Below, piece by piece: positions 57,201 to 64,000 of a DNA stretch of 64,000 nucleotides; the stretch's first letter is position 1; every line of letters begins with the position of its first letter. The notes beneath the pieces were generated by a model. It made no database searches. It saw nothing but the letters and a program-made list of their open reading frames with translations, and had not been told where the DNA came from. The translations under genes were made by a program, and so were the position numbers. The DNA lies in assembly GCA_030248295.1 (NCBI GenBank), contig JASANH010000913.1, positions 620,001 to 684,000 of the forward strand, written 5' to 3'. The stretch comes from Mesodorylaimus sp. YZB2_4 (taxonomy: Eukaryota > Nematoda > Enoplea > Dorylaimida > Dorylaimidae).

Positions 57201-58388
57201 CATTAGGACAGAGATATATGATTCTCTGCCTTCTTCATTAGGCAAGTAGAAAAAATGTTCAACTATCTCACCAATATTTATTTTGACTAGCATAATTATC
57301 ACAGCTTGAATAAGCCTTTGCTCACTGCCTTATGTGACATTTTATGATGAAATTTGCAAAAGCTCACGGTCAACATTAATTAAAAGTTACCATTTGGAAA
57401 ATGAGTGAAAAGAATGGGGCCGGGCTTATATACGTGCGCAATCTGTCCTATCGATCTGCCGAGGTAGGCGAAAGACCTTTACATACTTAAACGAGACGCC
57501 GCGTCATGGACCGACCAGCCGTTGGTCGAGCACTCGGCGAGTCCTCTTCCGGACCTTTTCTCCCTCGGCGCCTTGCTTTATGATAAGATATACAGTAGCG
57601 GAGGTGTCTTGCTCTTTACTCGAACACAGGCCTGGCATGGACGCCCGGCCGACCTAGTCTCGAGCAGCTGTCTCTTTTACGACCGTCAAGCTTTCAACTA
57701 GAGTCGCTTTCCCCTCTCGTCCATATAAGGGCCTGTGTGTTTAATAGAGGCGCGTGTGTGAGCCGTGTTAGTCTTGGTTGATAGGAGGGTACTAGTTAAA
57801 CTAGCCTCGGGGACTTGGTCGTAGAATGTCGAGCCCCCCCCCCCCCCCAAGACTCCGTGCCGTGCATTTGACCGACTCTGGCTGCAGGTGATTGCTTGTT
57901 TCAGACTTGAAAGAAACCATTTCAAAGACTCTTTTTTGCTCGTGCCCTAATTTGCTCTTGTCTGTTGCCTTCCTAGTTAATGTTCCAGCTTGGAAAATTG
58001 GTTGGGAAGAAGGAAACGGGGCGCTGGCGATGCTGTTGTCGGGCAATTATTCCGAGCATCCCTTGCTTACTAACTAAAAGCTGGTTTTTTAAACCTACCA
58101 CTCCTGTCCGGGCTAGCGGATGCCATGAACAGCTTAGCAGGTGCTCCCGTTTTGCGCCCGCACATAGCTACCTGCTTTACTGGCCTGTGATAGGGATGTG
58201 GGCGGTGTGGGCGACCTGGCTGAATAGCCACACAATTAAGCCCGTGTTTAGATTTTAGAAAGCAACTTTTCAAGCCGTTCAAAACACCATTTTCAAAGGA
58301 AAATTCTACAAAGAAATTGAAAAATAGAACTAAAGAAAACCTGGATCACATTTCGGAGAAGGAAGTATTGATACAATAGGTCGCCTTC
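54267..58388. other. 4.1-kb gene-poor region upstream of NCS1
   Basis: Only short unsupported frames (for example 55629-55844) and a C15 run (57834-57848). No repeat family from the rest of the window is obvious. It probably includes 5' UTR and control sequence of NCS1. Confidence 0.5.
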
Positions 58389-61300
58389 ATGGGCAAAGGC
58401 TCGAGTAAATTATCAACCACTGATTTAAAAGAATTAGAGTCATCAACTTACTGTAAGTTTATCAAAACAAGAATACAACAAGAATAGAATCATTTTTTTA
58501 GTTGACAGAAAGGAATTACAGAAATGGTAAGTGCTTAACCATGTAGAATTGGGTTCAAGTCTAACTGGGCTATCAAATCGAAACCACTATGTCTGCAGAA
58601 CCGAGTTCAACTCCTACTCGGGTCATTAGTTTTTGAGATCCGAAATGAATACTTTTGCAGCATCTTCGCAAGCATCAGTTTTAATCTATTTCTCAAGTCA
58701 TCTGTCCATACTTGGTGCCAGACTTGGTGTCGAGAAAATCTCACCCACAGACTTTTTCCATATAATCGCTCATGATAAGTTTAATATTCATTCTTTTCTA
58801 ATCACTCAACTTCTGGTAGAGGTTGGTAATAATGCAATTATGTTGATTAAATTACTCTAGGCAATCTAGCGTGGCCTTATCATGCTCATTACTTTCCAGT
58901 GGACTGTATAGGCTTGTCCCGAGGCGCCATTCTGAGTTGTCAATCTAAAGACAGATGTGTGTCGAATTCGTTCATCTGAATCCTGATCTTTTTCGCTCGC
59001 TCTGTCCGTCATCTCACAGGGCGGTGACGAGGGCGCATTGCAGAAGGGATGGGTGTAGCTTCCTTTGCGACCAAATGCATAATTGACATTGACAAGCTGC
59101 TGGGGTCGGTTTGGCTTGCTAAGAGATTTTCTTACTCTTTTTTCTTTGTGCAGGTACAAAGATTTTGTCAAGGATTGTCCGACTGGGCAATTGAAAAAAG
59201 AGGTGTGCATACAACTTTTTCTTTTGGTTTGAAAACAGCAAGCGAAGTGGATTATTTTAGGAATTCCAATCCATATATCAACAATTTTTTCCCCACGGGG
59301 ATCCCTCGAAATTTGCCGGCTTTGTTTTCAATGTCTTTGATGATAACGGGGTAAGCGACTTGGTGATAAGGAGGCACATAAGGGTACAGCAGGTACGATG
59401 CGGTCCGTATGCTAGCAGCGGTATGCAGCAGGCATTAGCGGTCTCGTTTAAGTGTTTTACGACTGTGATCAGACATCTTTTTAAAAACTTTCCGGCTCTC
59501 CCAGGACTTTTAACCCGTTTTGCCTATAGCCGAGGCCAATTTGATAAGCGAGGCGGTTGGGTGACCAGCTCTCACGGCAGGGTCCCTGTGTGCGTCTCCA
59601 CTAGGAGCACCTCCAGACGAGGGCACTCTTGCCAGCACCAACGTCCCAGGATGATATGGGCGAGAAGAAAGGGACCTTCCCGACTGGGATTTCCTGATTC
59701 CCTACTCGTTCGGCGTCCCCACTTAAAGGTGCCGGGTGAGTCGCCCGGAGCCCAGCGACGGACTTACTAAACTGCCGTCCTCAGCCGGAACAGAATTGCG
59801 GCCTCCTGGTCAGGGTTGCTGGCCCAAGCCAACGCCTTTAACCAGCTGTGATGAACGATATCCTCGCGGGTGAATGCGTATGTGCCGTGGCTACAATGAA
59901 AGCCATTCCTCTTCCAACTGCTTCTGATAAAATGGCAGTGACACCTGTAGGCACCAAAGCGGGGTGACAGAAATGCTAAGTTGCATTGATGTTACAGTAC
60001 AGTTAGCAACAACCAGTCAGTGTGTTTTAAACAAAGGGTAAAAAATGGTCAATTTGCTGTACTACGAAATCTCAAGGGTTCGGGTTTGACTCCTGGTCAG
60101 GGGTCTTGTTTTTGATTCTGTTATCACAGTACGAATTCCTGCCCTTGCTCATATCGAACTGCATGCATACTGTAAAACGTGTTAGAAAATCTGACATGTA
60201 AGGATCATAAGTTTCTAAACTACTGTTTTTGCTGCTGAAGATCACGTGGAGGGTAATTTATGCTTCACAGTTCATAAATCCACTGTTGTATACCTTTATT
60301 TGATCGCTCTTATTCCCTTGTGAGCATAGTCACTGACTCAATGGACTGGAGGGGACTAACAGCCCCTGGCAGTGTTTGTGACAAGTGTACACGCCGAGTA
60401 AAGAATTACATGCCTGCCTTCATGCATTTCTAAGGACGGCTACATATCGTTCAAAGAATTTATCACGGCGCTTTCGATCACATCGCGAGGAACGTTAGAT
60501 GAAAAGCTGGAATGTAAGTAAGCACCGACTTGTCACTCTATCCTTGCTTTCGTTGAAGTAGTGGCAAAACGCCTAAGGGCATGCCGCCGTGCCTTGTTTT
60601 TTTAATTCTACGTTTGTTAAAACAGTTTTCTGTTAGATGGCTTAAGCAGCTTGCTGGTGCAGAAAAAATTTAGAAAAATCACATGCAATCATTTAACTCT
60701 TGACTTCAATCAATTGTCCTGTTGGCCGCGTTCACGCATGAACTGCACGGCTAACAGGAAAAGGGAAAGTTCTGTAGGCTTGATTTCTTGATCCTACACC
60801 TGCTGCTTTCCATCATAGGCCTCAAGGTGTGCGCTTTGTCTCCCATTTTTAGAGTCGCTTTTAGGGGGTCTTCCGGCTTTTAGTGACCTGGCCTTTCAAG
60901 GAACTATCTTCACCTGTAATAAGACAGCACCTGAATGGAAATGAGGCTTGAGTGCTCCTCTTTATTTTGTTTACCTCTGCCATCTATTTTTCTATCGGGG
61001 CACGGTTCTGATGTGGTACATGGCTAGTGTCCAGCCACCATTAGGTGATGAATGGACTGGCGAGGAGCCGATTTCGTTAAGGTCTAAGTGCCTGGAAAAT
61101 GCATGATGGTGTGATGTGATGAGGGCGGTGTTGGATTCTAGGGGCCTTCTCGCTCTACGACTTGGACAAGGATGGTTATATAACGAAAACGGAAATGGTG
61201 GATATTGTGGACGCTATATACGCAATGGTGGGTAACATGATCGAATTGCCCAAAGATGAGGACACGCCTGAAAAGAGAGTGGAGAAGATATTTGAACAGA

Positions 61301-62156
61301 TGGATGCTGTAAGTGTCAGAAATTGGAAAGTATTGGGAAGAGGAAAAAGGTTTGAAATGAGCTGGCCTAGGGGAGAGAAATAAAAAATGCTTATTACGCG
61401 CTGCATTTAGCGGAAGCCGCAATTGCGATTGAGGATCACCTATCTAACCTGAAACTGTATTTTACCTCTGATATCATCCTAATAGTGCAGGTAACAGGTT
61501 TCCAGGCTTTTAGGGAATCTATGCTGTCACAAGCTGGTTCTCCTATACATCGACAAGTGCAGGGAAAATAGATTTTGAAGTCTCGCAAATTTACTGACAC
61601 GCAATGCAGCGCACGCAGGTTGGGGAGCATGTGAGCCAAATGACTGCCTGACCCAATGAACTGAGATTCTATCTCCGCGAAGAATATTTTTAAGCATACT
61701 ATGCCAAGATTTTAAATTCTAGAAATCAAAAACCTGGAAGAGAAACACCATTGAGATTTTAAAGCGCGCGCGAAACTGTCTTCTGCAATTTGCGGGAATT
61801 CAAATAAGTTATCTGATCTGTGAAAGCCAGGTACCTAAAACATGGCTCGCCTACAGCACTTGCCTGCTAGCTATCCTGGTAACAACCTCGGTTTCTGATG
61901 TCATGATGTGTGATCATGAGTGGGATTTTAGGCTCGAATGTTAGTTGTTGTGTGACTGAAAAGGTAGAAAATCCAGTCGCCCACGCGTTAGCCATAGGCC
62001 TCCTCTTGAGGTCTTTAAGGACTACTTGACTGTTGCCTGCAATAACGCCTTCTACTTTAGAATAACGATGGCAAATTGACAAAGAGCGAATTCAAGGAAG
62101 GTTCAAAAAGTGACCCATGGATTGTGCAAGCGTTAACCATGGATATTCCACAATAA
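58389..62156 (+). CDS. NCS1: Neuronal calcium sensor 1 / frequenin
   Basis: Seven exons join in phase to 189 aa (human 190): 58389-58452, 58502-58526, 59154-59202, 59261-59350, 60435-60513, 61142-61308, 62061-62156. It begins MGKGSSKLS, a myristoylation signal. EF1 is the degenerate KDCPTG loop; EF2 (73-84, D-N-D-Y...E), EF3 (109-120, D-D-D-Y...E) and EF4 (157-168, D-N-D-K...E) keep their calcium ligands. Other landmarks are [17 protein letters not shown] and [17 protein letters not shown]1 regulates PI4 kinase beta, exocytosis and ion channels in neurons. Exon 2 is only 25 nt. The C terminus (ALTMDIPQ) departs from the usual ALSLYDGLV. Confidence 0.96.
59535..59830 (-). mobile_element. tRNA-derived SINE, family 2, copy 4 (body, inverted)
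   Basis: In NCS1 intron 4. Its reverse complement contains GACTCACCCGGCACC, a GACGCCGAACGAG block and CTGGAGGTGCTCCTAGTGGA in the same order as at 21800-21990. The head is degraded. Confidence 0.55.
60040..60115 (+). repeat. tRNA-like relic in NCS1 intron 4
   Basis: A B-box-like GGGTTTGACTCC sits within AATCTCAAGGGTTCGGG ... GGTCTTGTTTTTGATT, similar in layout to 38050-38105. Confidence 0.35.
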
Positions 62157-63023
62157 ATCAATACATGCATCTTTGTTAAATTTTTGTTGAATTGATGGCT
62201 ACTTGTGCAACGAATTTATTTTATTAGCTTCATATTCTAACTTGCTATTTCAAGCTATTTTCAGCTTAAAAGTTGTCATTTTTTTTAAATTTTCAGCTTG
62301 CTTTTTTGTAACACGCACGCACTATGATTATAAAGCTTGGTTTCTTTCTATTTTCTTTGGATGGCTACAGCTTCGCAGGTGCCTGGTGCTTTTTGGAAAT
62401 CTCCTTTGTATATATAGTATTTTAAACGCTCGTACGAAGTGTGATGTGTGTACTTGTTTTTGGATATATGGATTTAATTTAAACTAACGTGATCTTTTCA
62501 TCCTTATCATTCGAGAATGGAATGAGGTTCCTATTCTGGGAGATTTGGCCGAATAACGCTTGTTCCATACATTTTTATAACAAGATTAGAAACAAGGATG
62601 AAAGCTGTTTAAAGGTTCTGTTCGTTGCTTTGCGATAGTGCCGTGGATGAGATCCCACTCTGATGCTGCTATGAGCAAGGCACCTAAGTGGGTATCCTAA
62701 CTTTTATTCATTCAGGTTTAACTCAAGCAGGTGTTTCAAAATTGTTTTTTCTTGCGGCTCGTGACCTGAAAAACAGATAAGCTGTGGCCGCAAGTCCATT
62801 GTGGGTCAAGCTTTGCGCCGCCGCAGTTTCCCCACGACAGTCATGAATGGATAAGAGGCGACCAACGATCATGGCTGATTCCTGCTGACATCTGCAGTAT
62901 GAGCACCACTTCCGAGGGTGCCCTGCACCCTGAGTAGGGTCCAGGCTACTAAGCGAAGGTGGAGAACGTTCGTGACTGGTATTGGGGGACTAGTTTCTTG
63001 ATCCTCTGCTCGTCCGCTCTTAC
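62157..63023. other. 3' flank of NCS1, no gene recognised
   Basis: AT-rich at first (probable 3' UTR), then unassigned sequence. Confidence 0.5.
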
Positions 63024-63412
63024 CTACAGCAGAGCACGGAGCCCATGCAGGCAGGTCTGCAGCAACAGACTTACAATTACTAAATCGCTGTCGGAGACTG
63101 GCCTTCTTGGTTTTAATGCACTGCCGCCCTCACCTGTTATAGCATCGCTACCTTTCGGCCTTTCACGTGGTCGTTTTGTCATAGGCAGTCGTGTGAAATA
63201 TATGTGCGCATCGCTAATGCCGACTGCCCTATTCGCTTTGCGGACTTTTAACCGGGTCGGACATTTGACCAGGTGCATCCTCGGGGCGCGAAATTCAAAC
63301 CTTGCGAGCAGACACACTGGACAATTGACCGGGTCGCGTTGTGGCTGGAGTAATCTACACGTACCGGGTGGTCTACTAAAACGACGCTCTACCGAATGAG
63401 CTAATCGGCCAG
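63024..63412 (-). mobile_element. SINE-like element with a tRNA head
   Basis: The minus strand from 63410 reads CCGATTAGCTCATTCGGTAG followed by AGCG, a textbook A box and D arm. A degenerate B-box-like GTAGATTACTCC lies about 50 nt on. The body, with no homology seen elsewhere in the window, continues toward lower coordinates; the 3' limit given is uncertain. Confidence 0.5.
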
Positions 63413-63426
63413 ACAAACTACTGAAA

Positions 63427-63812
63427 ACGAAGAACATTTCGCGGAGTACTATATTTCGCGGTTTTCGCGGTCTGGTCCAAATCCGCGAAATGTAGTATCC
63501 GCGATTCAAAACATGAGTAGATATAGTGCATCATTTTATTACACTATACACCTTTCCATATTCCTTTGTCGAAAGAACAACTGATCTTGCATGAACGGTA
63601 ATTGAAATTACAAATCACCAAAATTCAAACTAGCATATCAATATCTCAAAACTGGATTTCCTCTCAGGGACGCCAGGCCGGCTAGCGTCTGACAAAAAAC
63701 CTAATCGTAAGTTGCCTAATGTCTGCTGACCACCGCGAAATGTATAGTACCCGCGAATAATGTGGCGAGCCTCAACCGCGAAATGTTGTGCGCACGAAAT
63801 GTTCTACGTTTA
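63427..63812. mobile_element. MITE-like element with TTTCGCGG termini
   Basis: GAACATTTCGCGG on the left and its approximate inverse (CGCACGAAATGTTC) on the right. CCGCGAAATG/CATTTCGCGG words are repeated just inside both ends. No ORF. Confidence 0.5.
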
Positions 63813-64000
63813 CAGTATGAGGTTCTGTGTCGATCATATGGTTGGAGGATAGTGATGCAATTGAAAATGGACGCGCGCGCAGGAGCCCTGAATAGTGACG
63901 GCCCTCAATTGCTGCGTCGAGCGCGGGACGCAGCATTTCGGCCCTCGTGGGCTCTGCCACCCAGACCCCCGAGCCTAAATGGATTCATCACCATTGGGGG
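63813..64000. other. Right edge, nothing recognised
   Basis: No exon or repeat family identified in the last 190 bp. Confidence 0.4.

Noticed and set aside
62152..62157. AATAAA overlapping the NCS1 stop codon as poly(A) signal
   Set aside because: It overlaps the coding sequence and leaves no 3' UTR; more likely chance.
63024..63509. 161-codon minus-strand frame
   Set aside because: It runs through a tRNA-like SINE head; translated tRNA and SINE sequence often stays open by chance, and no domain is seen.
1..64000. CRISPR arrays, bacterial operons or viral genomes
   Set aside because: No regularly spaced direct repeats, no bacterial gene order, and no viral structural or replicase gene recognised on either strand.

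Overview
The window is animal nuclear DNA. Its genes are split by mostly short GT-AG introns (many of 50-70 nt, some of 1-3 kb), and they encode conserved metazoan housekeeping and neuronal proteins. Between and inside them lie tRNA-derived SINEs, MITEs and foldback repeats. About ten protein genes in 64 kb, with compact introns, suggests an invertebrate with a fairly small genome. I cannot name the phylum from sequence alone. There are no bacterial operons, CRISPR arrays or complete viral genes.

Layout. On the minus strand, from about 11.6 kb down to the left edge, three co-directional genes lie head to tail: COG6 (18 exons, 633 aa), NOLC1/Nopp140 (4 exons, 924 aa, about 20 acidic-serine repeats) and the N-terminal part of an RHBDD1-like rhomboid. 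From 11.6 to 14.9 kb is a repeat zone with a MITE, a LINE reverse-transcriptase tail, a minisatellite and a large hairpin-forming inverted repeat. A two-exon SEC14-like CRAL-TRIO/GOLD gene follows (14976-17359, plus). From 17.4 to 32 kb the DNA is repeat-rich: three classes of tRNA-derived element, a hAT-type MITE with an 8-bp target duplication, and a 2-kb transposon nested inside another repeat. Embedded in it, on the minus strand, are exons of an unrecognised gene built from phase-1 modules.

From 32 to 54 kb the genes are denser: a small Met-Gly-repeat protein (minus) head to head with an ITM2/BRI BRICHOS gene (plus), glycogenin (minus, 9 exons, with an unusual Trp-Phe-Glu-Pro linker), then on the plus strand an intronless DBR1, RBM18 only 180 bp downstream, and an intronless TIMM9. 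After about 4 kb with no recognisable gene comes NCS1/frequenin (7 exons, including a 25-nt microexon), then a repeat-rich right end.

The gene models were built by joining exons at visible splice sites. In every joined model reading phase and residue counts agree. The least certain parts are glycogenin exons 7-8, the 5' ends of the unknown gene and the Met-Gly gene, and the first intron of RBM18, whose 3' end reads CG instead of AG. The functions are independent housekeeping roles: Golgi tethering, snoRNP biogenesis, ER proteolysis, glycogen priming, lariat debranching, mitochondrial import and calcium sensing. I see no single pathway linking them.
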